A stretch of 64,000 bases of DNA from NCBI RefSeq assembly GCF_002251435.1, contig NZ_NPJI01000013.1, positions 124,001 through 188,000 of the forward strand, in the 5' to 3' direction. The DNA comes from Prevotella sp. P2-180 (GTDB taxonomy: Bacteria > Bacteroidota > Bacteroidia > Bacteroidales > Bacteroidaceae). The translations under genes were made by a program, and so were the position numbers. Below the pieces are notes generated by a model, which had not been told where the DNA came from, did no database searches, and saw only the letters and a list, made by a program, of their open reading frames with translations. Below, piece by piece: positions 28,744-37,789 of the stretch (position 1 is the first letter of the stretch; each line of letters opens with the position of its first letter).

Positions 28744-30063
28744 ATGATAAAGAAGAAATGGATTTTCGCCCTTGTGGGCCTAATGCCTTTGGCTGCCAAT
28801 GCGCAGGAGGCAGTGAATGATGCCACGACTCCGTTGCATCTGTTGAAACCTGCATATCGCTATGACTATGGCGTACCTGACAAGGAAGATGTGAAGGCAA
28901 GTATCGACCGTGTGTTTGATTATCTCAACCGCACCACGCCCGCTGAACTCGACGAGACGGGAAAAGCACTGAAGCGGGGCGACTTCCGTCTAACATCATA
29001 TGAGTGGGGCGTCACTTATTCTGCCATGTTGAGAGCTTCAGAACTCACAGTCGATAACCGCTATGCAGACTATGCCATGAAGAGGATGGACTTTCTCGCT
29101 ACACAGGCTCCACGGTTTATCAAGATGAAAGAAAAAGGAGAAAAGATTGACGCGCTGATGGAACAGGTGGTGTCACCTGATGCTCTTGACGACTGTGGTG
29201 CCATATGTTGTGCCATGCTTAAGGCCAAGTCTGCCAAGATGAAGGGAATAAAAGACCTGCGGCTTTGGGATGAACAGATAGCACGCTACTACGACTTCAT
29301 TGCCAACAAGGAATATAGATACAGCGACGGACAGTTTGCGCGACTGCGTCCTGTGAAGAACACTGTGTGGCTCGACGATATGTTTATGGGTATTCCCGCC
29401 CTTGCCCTCAATGGCAATATGGATGAGGCCCTACGGCAGTTCCGCCTTTTCCACGACAAGATGTGGGTAGCAGATAAAGCTCTTTACCGACATGGGTGGA
29501 CACCTACGGATAGCGGCTATCACCCGTCGTTCTTCTGGGGGCGTGCCAACGGATGGGCTTTGCTAACTGCATGCGAATTGCTCGACATCAGCGAGGATGA
29601 CTACGTGATGAAGTGTTTCAAGGAACATCTCAATGGTCTGCTCGCATTGCAGTCGGCTGACGGTGTATGGCACCAGCTACTCGACCGCAACGACACCTAT
29701 CTCGAAACGTCGTGCACTGCCATCTACGCCTATTGCCTTGCCCATGCCATCAACAAGGGATGGATAGAACCTGAACCATACGTAGGACAGACGTTGCTTG
29801 CATGGCATTATGTGGCAGCGCATATCACTTCCAAAGGACAGGTGGAGGGCACTTGCGTGGGCACTGGCTTGGCTTTCGATCCTGCCTTCTATGCCTATCG
29901 CCCCGTAAGCAACTATGCTGCACATGGCTATGGTCCCGTGATTTGGGCAGGAGCGGAGATATATCGCCTTGTTGACAGACTGTGTCTAAAGACCAATGAC
30001 AGTGCAGTGCATTATTATCCTGAAGACCCTAATACCGATGAGCCGATATTTTATGTGAAGTAG
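28744..30063 (+). CDS. Unsaturated rhamnogalacturonyl hydrolase (GH105)
   Basis: A 439-residue exported protein (signal peptide IFALVGLMPLAANAQ) with an (alpha/alpha)6 barrel. It shows the family blocks TVWLDDMFMGIPALA (catalytic Asp about residue 210), HPSFFWGRANGWALLTACEL, LQSADGVWHQLLDRNDTYLETS and a C-terminal AHGYGPVIWAGAEIYRL. GH105 enzymes remove the 4,5-unsaturated galacturonate that rhamnogalacturonan lyases leave at the non-reducing end, which fits its position after the PL26 gene. Length is somewhat above the bare GH105 domain. A perfect terminator hairpin follows. Confidence 0.9.
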   Translation: MIKKKWIFALVGLMPLAANAQEAVNDATTPLHLLKPAYRYDYGVPDKEDVKASIDRVFDYLNRTTPAELDETGKALKRGDFRLTSYEWGVTYSAMLRASELTVDNRYADYAMKRMDFLATQAPRFIKMKEKGEKIDALMEQVVSPDALDDCGAICCAMLKAKSAKMKGIKDLRLWDEQIARYYDFIANKEYRYSDGQFARLRPVKNTVWLDDMFMGIPALALNGNMDEALRQFRLFHDKMWVADKALYRHGWTPTDSGYHPSFFWGRANGWALLTACELLDISEDDYVMKCFKEHLNGLLALQSADGVWHQLLDRNDTYLETSCTAIYAYCLAHAINKGWIEPEPYVGQTLLAWHYVAAHITSKGQVEGTCVGTGLAFDPAFYAYRPVSNYAAHGYGPVIWAGAEIYRLVDRLCLKTNDSAVHYYPEDPNTDEPIFYVK

Positions 30064-30123
30064 ATGTCCTTTTATACTATATATCCTAAGGAAAAACATT
30101 AGACTCTGTCAAATTCTTATACA

Positions 30124-30156
30124 CTGTGTGTCTAATTATTAGACACACAGTTTTTT
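30124..30156 (+). terminator. Terminator after the GH105 gene
   Basis: A perfect 12-bp stem CTGTGTGTCTAA/TTAGACACACAG (30124-30135 and 30139-30150) with loop TTA, followed by six T. Confidence 0.88.
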
Positions 30157-30198
30157 GTTGCTTTTCCTTTTGTATTGATAATCAGATCATTGTGAGTT

Positions 30199-30214
30199 TG
30201 GCACGGTTTTGGCA
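30199..30214 (+). promoter_or_regulatory. Sigma-54-type promoter of the export operon
   Basis: TGGCACGGTTTTGGCA fits the -24/-12 consensus TGGCACGnnnnTTGCA at every defined base but one, with correct GG-GC spacing. Transcription would start near 30225, about 40 bp before the TolC-like gene. A NtrC-type activator is encoded at 51869-53173 and no TAnnTTTG element was seen here. Confidence 0.7.
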
Positions 30215-30265
30215 TATATATTTAGTGAGACAACACTTGTTTGAATCATCAAATATGGAATTATT

Positions 30266-31597
30266 ATGAAGACAACGATTATCGCAATGATGCTGATGCA
30301 GTCGCTCAACTTGATGGCGAAGGCCGTAGAGCTGACGGAGGTACAGGCCGACTCGACGGTATGGACTCTCGACAGATGTATTGAGTATGCCATGACCCAT
30401 GCTACTGACATCAGAAAGAAAGTGGTGGAGGCTGACAATGCACGACAGGACCGTGGGGCGGCAATGGGTGGATTTATGCCGACGGTATCGGCTAATGTGG
30501 GAGCGCAGTTCTCTTGGGGACGTAATGTCGATCCAGAGACAAATACCTACAACACCATTACTACATTCAACAACAGTTATTCGGTTGGAGGGTCGCTCAC
30601 GCTCTTTGACGGAGCGCAGACATGGAATGCCTTCCGCAAGGCTCGACTCGGCGTGAGAAAGAGTGACAATGCGCTTGCCATTGCCAAGGATGAGAAAGCC
30701 ATTGAGGTGATGGAGAAATATGTGGATGCCGCGTATAACGAGGCTTCGCTCCGAATAGCTATTGATAAGCTCAACGACAGCCGCTCTCTGCTCGAAAAGA
30801 CACAGCGTATGGAGGAACTCGGCGAAAAGGGTTATCCAGACGTGGCGCAGATAGAGGCACAGGTGGCTGAGGATGAATACAGCGTGGAGCATCTGAAGAC
30901 TACGACTGCAAAATCACTCGAGGTGCTTAGGTTAGTGATGGGTATGGAAGGAGAAGACACAATGGTTCTAAATTCGAATCTGACGTTTCAAACGCATGAG
31001 CTTAGTGGCGAAGCGGAGTGTATGGGCGGTTCGGGACTGATGGCGGAGAAGTTTTTTGAGGCAGAAAGTAATCTGCATGCGGCACGATTGGACTATAAGA
31101 TTGCTTGCGGCAAGCTTTGGCCTTCTATTTCAATTGGCGGCGGTCTTTCTACGGGATATTACAAGAATCTCTCGTCGGATGCTATTGGTACAAGTTTTTC
31201 ACGGCAGATGAAGGACAATCTCGGTGAGTATGTCTATGCATCGCTTTCCATTCCGCTTTTCAACTTCTCGGCAATTAAGAATGTGAAAAAGGCACGCAAT
31301 AATATCAGCCTTGCCGAGATTGAACGCGAGGAGACGCGACTGAATGTAAACAGTGACTACCGTCAGGCGCTTATCGACCGCGACGGATATATAAAAGAGG
31401 TGGCGCTGATGGAGCGTAAGGTTGCCAGCGACTCCATCGCCCATTACCTCAACACCAGAAAATATGAGGAGGGAATGCTCTCCACCTTCGACCTCCATAC
31501 ATCGGCGCAGACTCTGCATAACTCGCGGGTGAGACTGTTGCAGACAAGACTGATGGCGGAGATAAAAAAGAGGTTAGTAAAGTATTATGAAGATTGA
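30266..31597 (+). CDS. TolC-family outer-membrane efflux protein
   Basis: A 443-residue outer-membrane channel. The start has a short hydrophobic signal region, then VWTLDRCIEYAMTHATDIRK, the typical first helix of Bacteroidota TolC proteins. The two-fold helical repeat has long coiled-coil stretches at about 150-200 and 345-430, and membrane-strand pieces such as VGAQFSWGRNVDPETNTYN and YASLSIPLFNF. It forms the exit duct for a tripartite pump with the HlyD-like adaptor encoded 3 bp downstream and the MacB-type permeases. Substrate unknown. Confidence 0.9.
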   Translation: MKTTIIAMMLMQSLNLMAKAVELTEVQADSTVWTLDRCIEYAMTHATDIRKKVVEADNARQDRGAAMGGFMPTVSANVGAQFSWGRNVDPETNTYNTITTFNNSYSVGGSLTLFDGAQTWNAFRKARLGVRKSDNALAIAKDEKAIEVMEKYVDAAYNEASLRIAIDKLNDSRSLLEKTQRMEELGEKGYPDVAQIEAQVAEDEYSVEHLKTTTAKSLEVLRLVMGMEGEDTMVLNSNLTFQTHELSGEAECMGGSGLMAEKFFEAESNLHAARLDYKIACGKLWPSISIGGGLSTGYYKNLSSDAIGTSFSRQMKDNLGEYVYASLSIPLFNFSAIKNVKKARNNISLAEIEREETRLNVNSDYRQALIDRDGYIKEVALMERKVASDSIAHYLNTRKYEEGMLSTFDLHTSAQTLHNSRVRLLQTRLMAEIKKRLVKYYED

Positions 31598-31600
31598 AAT

Positions 31601-32854
31601 ATGGACATAAAGATTGAAAAGAAGAAGTATTTGGTGCCTAAGAAATACTGGCCGTGGATTGGCGGTGGCACCGTGATTGTGGCTGTACTCGTGTGGCTCG
31701 CCACTGGTAATTTTGCCTCTACATTGAAGGTGGAGCGTCGTGGACTGAGCATCGGCAAGGTAGAGCGAAAGGAGTTTAACGACTATGTTTCGGTGGATGG
31801 ACAGGTGGTGCCTATACAGGTGGTACAGGTGTCGCCCGAAGAGGGAGGCATAGTGCGTGAACGAGTTGTGGAGGAAGGTGCCTCGGTGAAGAAGGGCGAC
31901 GTGCTGGTGCGCCTCTCCAATACCAATCTCGACCTCGAGATACTTCAGGCGGAAAGCGAACTCGCCGAAAAGCAGAACATGTTGCGCAATACTCATATCA
32001 CCATGGAACAGGACAAACTCGCCAACGAGAGTGAGGAGGCGCAACTTGCCCAGGATGTCATCACCAAGCGTCGTGCATGGGAGCATCAAGAGAAACTCTA
32101 TAAGGAGAGACTCGTGAGCCGCGAGGAATATCTGAAGGCGAAGGAAGAATATGAACTCTCGTCGAAGAAACTGTCGCTCGTTAAGCAGAAACTGAAAAAG
32201 GACGCACAGTTGCGCCAGTCGCAGGTTGACCAAATGGGAGACAACCTCGCGGCAATGCAAAAGAATGTCCTGCTCGTACGCCAGCGCAAAGAGCGATTAG
32301 AGGTGAAGGCGCAAACCGACGGTGAGGTGGGACTACTCGACGTGGAACTCGGACAGAGTATCTCTGCCGGGCAGAAGATAGGAGTAATCAACGACCTGTC
32401 CGACTATAAGGTTCGAGCACAGGTGGATGAGCATTATATCGACCGTGTTCACCAAGGACTCACCGCCACTTTCTCACAGGGAGGTAAGAGCTATTTGCTC
32501 CGCGTGAGGAAGGTTTATCCTGAGGTGAAAGAGGGACGCTTCAAGATTGACTTCGTCTTCGCCGGTGAGCGTCCGAAGAACATCCGCACTGGTCAGACAT
32601 ATTATGTTGACCTGCAGCTTGGCGAGTCGAAGCAGGCTGTACTTATTCCCAAGGGCACATTCTATTCGGTGACAGGCGGCAACTGGATCTTCGTTCTCGA
32701 CAAGGATGGTTCCAAGGCTTATCGCCGCAATATCCGCATCGGGCGTCAGAACCCGCAATATTACGAGGTGCTTGAGGGTCTGGAACCTGGGGAGCAGGTG
32801 ATTGTAAGCGGATATGAGGCATATAAGGACAATGAGGTGTTGGTTATAAAATAA
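31601..32854 (+). CDS. HlyD/MacA-type periplasmic adaptor protein
   Basis: A 417-residue adaptor. One membrane helix near the N-terminus (YWPWIGGGTVIVAVLVWLAT, residues about 18-37), then the lipoyl half VRERVVEEGASVKKGDVLVR, a long coiled-coil hairpin (about 115-235, rich in E/K/Q), the second lipoyl half TDGEVGLLDVELGQSISAGQ, a beta barrel and a C-terminal PKGTFYSVTGGNWIFVLD region. It links inner-membrane permeases to the TolC-like channel. It starts 3 bp after the tolC stop and ends 6 bp before the first permease, a tight operon. Confidence 0.9.
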   Translation: MDIKIEKKKYLVPKKYWPWIGGGTVIVAVLVWLATGNFASTLKVERRGLSIGKVERKEFNDYVSVDGQVVPIQVVQVSPEEGGIVRERVVEEGASVKKGDVLVRLSNTNLDLEILQAESELAEKQNMLRNTHITMEQDKLANESEEAQLAQDVITKRRAWEHQEKLYKERLVSREEYLKAKEEYELSSKKLSLVKQKLKKDAQLRQSQVDQMGDNLAAMQKNVLLVRQRKERLEVKAQTDGEVGLLDVELGQSISAGQKIGVINDLSDYKVRAQVDEHYIDRVHQGLTATFSQGGKSYLLRVRKVYPEVKEGRFKIDFVFAGERPKNIRTGQTYYVDLQLGESKQAVLIPKGTFYSVTGGNWIFVLDKDGSKAYRRNIRIGRQNPQYYEVLEGLEPGEQVIVSGYEAYKDNEVLVIK

Positions 32855-32860
32855 GGAGTT

Positions 32861-35227
32861 ATGAACATTAAGTCTTACATTACGTTTCTTTCGAGAAACA
32901 AGGTCTATACCGCCATCAACGTCTTCGGACTCTCAGTCTCGCTGATGTTCGTCATGTTGATTGGCGTGTATGTGTGGCAGGAATATCGGGTGACTCGCGA
33001 CTTGCCCGACAGTGAGCGCATCGAGGTGATAGGAATGAATTTCGCCGGCGAGAAGTATATCGGCACACACCATTATGTGGGTAAACAACTATTGAAGTCG
33101 TTTCCCGAGATAGAGTCGGTGTGCGGCGTGAGCAATATGGAATTGCTGGTGAAAAAGGGCGATGAGCGTCTTCGTGCCCAAACGCTTACTGCCGACTCCA
33201 CGTTCTTCACGTTCTTTGGTTATCCACTGAAGGAAGGCGATGCCAAGAGATGCCTTGAAACAAAGGATGCAGCCGTGGTGAGCGAGAGATTTGCCATGCG
33301 ACTGTTTGGTGAGACGGATGTTGTCGGGCGAATGATAACATACAACGACTCTCTGAAACTGAGGGTCACGGCAGTGATGGAAGACCTGAAAGGCAGAATC
33401 TTCGACAATCCCGACCTTGTGGTGAACTACGATCTGCAACGCTATGGCAACTATGCAAACACCGATGAGGCGTTTTTGAAGAACATCGTTAATATGTCTG
33501 GATGCAGTGTCTTCCTGAAGATGCACGATGGAAAGTCATTTGTAGGAAGAGAGAAGGAACTGTTGGATTGTTATGAATCATTCTGGAAATATTTCGCAGA
33601 GCAAAAGCCCGACGAGGAATTGTATGTAGAGCCTTACACAATGAAATACAAGGATGTGTTTTTCTCCACAGCAGAGGGCAACGGTACATTGCGCTATGGC
33701 GACATCATGCTGGTGAGGATTCTTGCGGCAGTGGCTTTGGTTATCTTGCTTTTTGCAGTGATGAACTATGTAAACCTTACCGTGGCGCAGTCGGGAAAGC
33801 GTGCCCGCGAGATGGCTGCACGCCGACTCTTTGGAGCTCAGCACCGGGAGATTGCCATGCGTTTCGTGGGCGAGAGCACATTGCTCTGTGGCATTGCCTT
33901 TGTCATTGCCTTATTGCTCACCTTGGCTTTCGCCGATAGTTTTGGTGGATTGCTCAGCACGAAGGTGGATATGTCGCTGCTGTTCAGTCCTTTGGCTATC
34001 GCAATTATTTTTGCAGTGCTTGTGTTGACGGGCGTTGTGTCGGGAGTCATTCCGGCTGTGGTGGCATCGAGGGTGGAACCGATGGAGATTGTCCGCGGCA
34101 CGTTTGTACATAAGACGAAGATGGTGTTCAGTAGAGTGTTCATAGTGGTGCAGAATATTATCACCATCACCATGCTCGCCTGTTCGATAATAATGGTTAT
34201 GCAGTTGAAGCATTTGGTGGATGCACCCTTGGGCTTTAGGCAAGACAACGTATTGACGATTGGCCGTGTGTCGTCGCCTGAAAGTTTCATACAGGAATTG
34301 AAGCAACTGTCGTGCGTTAAAATAGCATCGCCGTCGAAGGGTACACCTGCCGATGGTGGCAACAATCAGACCATTGTGGGTAGCGAGGGATTCATTGACA
34401 TGCGTATTCAGCACTTCAACGTTGAGAAGGAGTTCTTCGACATCTATGACATCCAACTTACGGATGGCACAAAGCCGAAACCGGGGCATTTCTACATGAA
34501 CCAACGGATGGAGAACGACGTGAAGGCATCGGCATCAATACGCGACCCGCGTAAGACATTGAAGGCAATACAATTGATGGGTCACAATCCCGATGAGCAG
34601 TATGGCGGCACATTCCGAGATTTCCGTATTTGCAGTATCGAGTATGAACCTCGTCCTATGCTTATCTCAGTGGTGGATAAGCTGGAAAATAGTTGGGACA
34701 TAAACATTCTGATGGAAGGCGACCTTGAGGATGGATACAACGAGATTGCCCGACTCTACCACAAGATATACCATGAGGATTTAGGAGCAGAGCAGGCACA
34801 GTTTATCGACAAACAAGTGCAGGAGTCGTTTGAGGCTCAGATCCGCACTTCGCGCATTGTCACCCTGTTTGCCCTCATCGCCATACTCATCTCCATGCTC
34901 GGTTTGATAGCTATGTCAACATATTTCATCGAGCAACGACAGAAGGAGATAGCCGTACGCAAGGTGTTTGGCTCCACGAGTGCTCAGATGCGCCGCCGAC
35001 TTGTGCGCACATTCCTCATGTATGTAATGATAGCCTTCATCATCTCCGTGCCCATAGTGTTGTATTTCATGAGCGAATGGATTATGCGATACACCTATCG
35101 CATCACGTGGTGGCCCTGGATAGCAGTGTCAGGAACGATAATCCTTTTGATATCCTTTGCCGCAGTGATGGCGCAGAGCTGGAGGGCAGCTAATGAGAAT
35201 CCGATAAAACATATAAAGGACAATTAG
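32861..35227 (+). CDS. MacB/FtsX-type ABC transporter permease
   Basis: A 788-residue permease with doubled MacB architecture: a membrane helix near the N-terminus (residues 20-40), a MacB periplasmic domain (about 45-275), FtsX three-helix core (about 280-425, with YVNLTVAQSGKRAREMAARR), a second helix and periplasmic domain (about 430-660), and a second FtsX core (about 665-785, STYFIEQRQKEIAVRKVFGS). Such proteins act with a separate ATPase as mechanotransmission pumps or lipoprotein/peptide exporters. Its first 126 bp are 97 percent identical to those of the next permease, while the rest diverges. Confidence 0.9.
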   Translation: MNIKSYITFLSRNKVYTAINVFGLSVSLMFVMLIGVYVWQEYRVTRDLPDSERIEVIGMNFAGEKYIGTHHYVGKQLLKSFPEIESVCGVSNMELLVKKGDERLRAQTLTADSTFFTFFGYPLKEGDAKRCLETKDAAVVSERFAMRLFGETDVVGRMITYNDSLKLRVTAVMEDLKGRIFDNPDLVVNYDLQRYGNYANTDEAFLKNIVNMSGCSVFLKMHDGKSFVGREKELLDCYESFWKYFAEQKPDEELYVEPYTMKYKDVFFSTAEGNGTLRYGDIMLVRILAAVALVILLFAVMNYVNLTVAQSGKRAREMAARRLFGAQHREIAMRFVGESTLLCGIAFVIALLLTLAFADSFGGLLSTKVDMSLLFSPLAIAIIFAVLVLTGVVSGVIPAVVASRVEPMEIVRGTFVHKTKMVFSRVFIVVQNIITITMLACSIIMVMQLKHLVDAPLGFRQDNVLTIGRVSSPESFIQELKQLSCVKIASPSKGTPADGGNNQTIVGSEGFIDMRIQHFNVEKEFFDIYDIQLTDGTKPKPGHFYMNQRMENDVKASASIRDPRKTLKAIQLMGHNPDEQYGGTFRDFRICSIEYEPRPMLISVVDKLENSWDINILMEGDLEDGYNEIARLYHKIYHEDLGAEQAQFIDKQVQESFEAQIRTSRIVTLFALIAILISMLGLIAMSTYFIEQRQKEIAVRKVFGSTSAQMRRRLVRTFLMYVMIAFIISVPIVLYFMSEWIMRYTYRITWWPWIAVSGTIILLISFAAVMAQSWRAANENPIKHIKDN

Positions 35228-35396
35228 GAGTTAAGGAGTTATGATAAGGAGTTATGATAGGGAGTTATGATGAGGAGTTATGAGGAGCCAAATGTTTATG
35301 CGCAGAAGACAATCAGCGCAGAAAAGTATTGGCCTATTTTAACTTCCCCACATAACTTCCCATTAACTCCCCATCATAACTCCCCCCAAAAAAAAC
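35228..35396. repeat. Palindromic repeat cluster of GGAGTTATGA units
   Basis: Four to five direct copies of GGAGTTATGA (about 35228-35284) face complementary units such as CATAACTTCCC and CATCATAACTCCCC (about 35349-35386), giving a large imperfect hairpin between the two permease genes. A short related palindrome occurs at 37747-37778. Confidence 0.7.
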
Positions 35397-35400
35397 AGTT

Positions 35401-37746
35401 ATGAACATTAAGTCTTATATTACGTTTCTATCAAGAAACAAGGTATATACCGCCATCAACGTCTTCGGACTCTCAGTCTCGCTGATGTTCGTCATGTTGA
35501 TTGGCGTGTATGTGTGGCAGGAATATAGCGTGGACAGGCAGCACTCCAAGGCGGAGAGGATATACACGTTGGGCATCGACATGGGCGGCGACGACCGGGT
35601 GATTGGTGTGTCGCGACAGGTGGCACCATACCTTAAGAGTCGCTACCCGGAGATTGAGATGACTTGCGGTGTGGCAAGGGACGAGACATTGATTTATATC
35701 AACGACTACCAGTTGGTGAAGAAATATGGGTTGTATGTGGATTCCACGTTCTTCCAAATGTTCGACTTCCCTCTTGTCAAGGGTGACCGACAGAGTGTGC
35801 TGCGAGGGAAGGATGACTGCGTGGTGACTGAGGACCTTGCCCGTCAGCTCTTTGGCGACAGCGACCCGATAGGCAAGCACTTGAAGTTGGGTTATTATGA
35901 CAAGGTGCTAAAGGTGACGGGAGTGATGAAGGAGATGGAAAACAGTTCGTTGCAGAAGGCGGATTTCGTTTGCCGCTTCGAGCATGTATCGAACGAAAGT
36001 CTTGTCAAGGGACTGAACAATGCCGTGGGTTCAGACCTCTATGTATTGGCAAAGCCGAACACCGACTTTGGGGCGAAGGCTGCCGACATAACACAGTATT
36101 TCAAGGAGTTCTTTTGGATATACCAGTTGGAGGACATGGAGGCGAAAGCTATTGTCTTGCCCTTCTCCGAGCAGTATTTCACGGAGATACGAGACTGCAA
36201 TCGGCATACCTCGCGCGGCAGTCTGAAACTCGTAAAGATGTTGTTCGCCTCTTGTCTTGTGGTATTGCTGTTTGCCGTGTTCAACTATATCAACCTCACG
36301 GTGGCGCAGTCGGGCCGGCGTTCGCGCGAGATGGCTATGCGAAGGCTTCTTGGCAGTCATCGCAGTGGCATTGTCAGAAGATTGATGTCTGAGAGCATTA
36401 TGCTATGTCTTTTTTCTCTTGCACTAAGTCTGTTGTTTGCAGCAGCCTTTGCTCCGTTCTTCTCACAGTTGCTCGAAACAAAGCTCTTGCTCGCCGAGGC
36501 ACTCACTCCCCTCAGTATTGGTGGCTTGTTGCTCTTCGCCCTGCTGCTTGGTGCTGCGGCTGGTGTTTTTCCCGCCGTGGTGATTTCGAGGGCAGAGCCG
36601 ATAGAGGTTGTACGAGGTACATTTGCCCATCATACGCGGATGGTGTTCAGCCGAGTGTTTATCGTCTTGCAAAACGTGATAACCATCGTGATGATAGCCG
36701 TGGCACTGACCATGTCGCTGCAGATGCACCACATTATCAGCGCGCCGATGGGTTTCAACAAGGACAACGTAGTGGTAATAGGAAATCGAGGCGACAGTAT
36801 TCAGGCATCAACCTTCTGCAAGGAGGTTGAGAAACTTGCCTGTGTGAAACTCGTGAGCGCGTCTATGGGTACGCCAAGCGACGGCGGCAATAACTCTACC
36901 ATGACTTTGGACTCTAAGAAAACCGTGAGCCTGCAACTGCTGTTTGGCGACCGTAACTTCTTGGAGATATATGGACTGAAACCGAAGAAAGAGAACACCG
37001 ACGGCAGCAACATAAAGCTGTACGTGACGGAACAGACGCTACGCGAGATGGGTAACGAGTTACACGAACTCCGTTGGACCTCTATCTTGGGCGACAAGAG
37101 CGCGAACATCAACTCGCATGCCTGCGGAGTGCTCAACGACTTCCATATACATAATATAGAGGAGGCGACACATCCAATGTTGATTTTCATCGTGGACAAG
37201 ATAAAATATCCGTGGAATTTCTCCGTGCTCATCACTGGCAATCCCATTGAGTCTTTAGACCAGATTAAGAACATATATAAAAAGGTGTATAACTTCGACA
37301 TGCCCGACGAGTACCCATTTATCGACCAGCAAATATCGGCATATTATACGGAGTCAATCCGTTTGTCGCATATCGTCTCTCTTTTTGCAGCAATGGCATT
37401 GCTTGTGTCGTTGTTGGGGCTCGTCGCCATGTCCACCTATTTCATTCAGCAGCGTCAGAAGGAGATAGCCGTGAGAAAGGTGTTTGGTTCGTCGAGTTCG
37501 CAGGTGTGCCGCAAGCTCATCCGCACGTTCCTCGCTTATGTGGCAATAGCCTTCATCATAGCCATACCAGTGATATGGTATCTCATGAGCGACTGGCTCT
37601 CTCAGTTCAGTTATCGTATCACGCTCTCGCCGTTGATATTCCTTGCTGCCGGTGCCGTATGCTTCCTCATCTCGTTGCTATCGACAATAATACAGAGTTG
37701 GGTGGCGGCGAATGAGAATCCGATAAAACATATTAAAGATAATTAA
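35401..37746 (+). CDS. MacB/FtsX-type ABC transporter permease
   Basis: A 781-residue paralogue of the preceding permease with the same doubled helix-periplasmic domain-FtsX layout. Key blocks are YINLTVAQSGRRSREMAMRR near residue 300 and STYFIQQRQKEIAVRKVFGS near residue 680. Residues 1-42 are identical with the preceding protein, and the C-terminal ANENPIKHIKDN is also shared. The periplasmic domains are clearly different (for example STFCKEVEKLACVKLVSASM), so the two may form a heterodimer in the pump. It is separated from the first permease by a palindromic repeat and from the ATPase by 43 bp. Confidence 0.9.
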   Translation: MNIKSYITFLSRNKVYTAINVFGLSVSLMFVMLIGVYVWQEYSVDRQHSKAERIYTLGIDMGGDDRVIGVSRQVAPYLKSRYPEIEMTCGVARDETLIYINDYQLVKKYGLYVDSTFFQMFDFPLVKGDRQSVLRGKDDCVVTEDLARQLFGDSDPIGKHLKLGYYDKVLKVTGVMKEMENSSLQKADFVCRFEHVSNESLVKGLNNAVGSDLYVLAKPNTDFGAKAADITQYFKEFFWIYQLEDMEAKAIVLPFSEQYFTEIRDCNRHTSRGSLKLVKMLFASCLVVLLFAVFNYINLTVAQSGRRSREMAMRRLLGSHRSGIVRRLMSESIMLCLFSLALSLLFAAAFAPFFSQLLETKLLLAEALTPLSIGGLLLFALLLGAAAGVFPAVVISRAEPIEVVRGTFAHHTRMVFSRVFIVLQNVITIVMIAVALTMSLQMHHIISAPMGFNKDNVVVIGNRGDSIQASTFCKEVEKLACVKLVSASMGTPSDGGNNSTMTLDSKKTVSLQLLFGDRNFLEIYGLKPKKENTDGSNIKLYVTEQTLREMGNELHELRWTSILGDKSANINSHACGVLNDFHIHNIEEATHPMLIFIVDKIKYPWNFSVLITGNPIESLDQIKNIYKKVYNFDMPDEYPFIDQQISAYYTESIRLSHIVSLFAAMALLVSLLGLVAMSTYFIQQRQKEIAVRKVFGSSSSQVCRKLIRTFLAYVAIAFIIAIPVIWYLMSDWLSQFSYRITLSPLIFLAAGAVCFLISLLSTIIQSWVAANENPIKHIKDN

Positions 37747-37778
37747 TGGAGTTATAACTCCCCATTATAACTCCCCAA
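37747..37778. repeat. Short GGAGTTATAACTCC palindrome
   Basis: GGAGTTATAACTCCCC followed by ATTATAACTCCCC, directly after the second permease stop. Same family as the cluster at 35228-35396. Confidence 0.6.
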
Positions 37779-37789
37779 ATAAAAAAACT

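Noticed and set aside
30171..30189. TGTATTGATAATCA upstream of the sigma-54 promoter as a copy of the 56406 operator
   Set aside because: It needs an inserted base to align and lacks a palindromic arm, so it could be chance.
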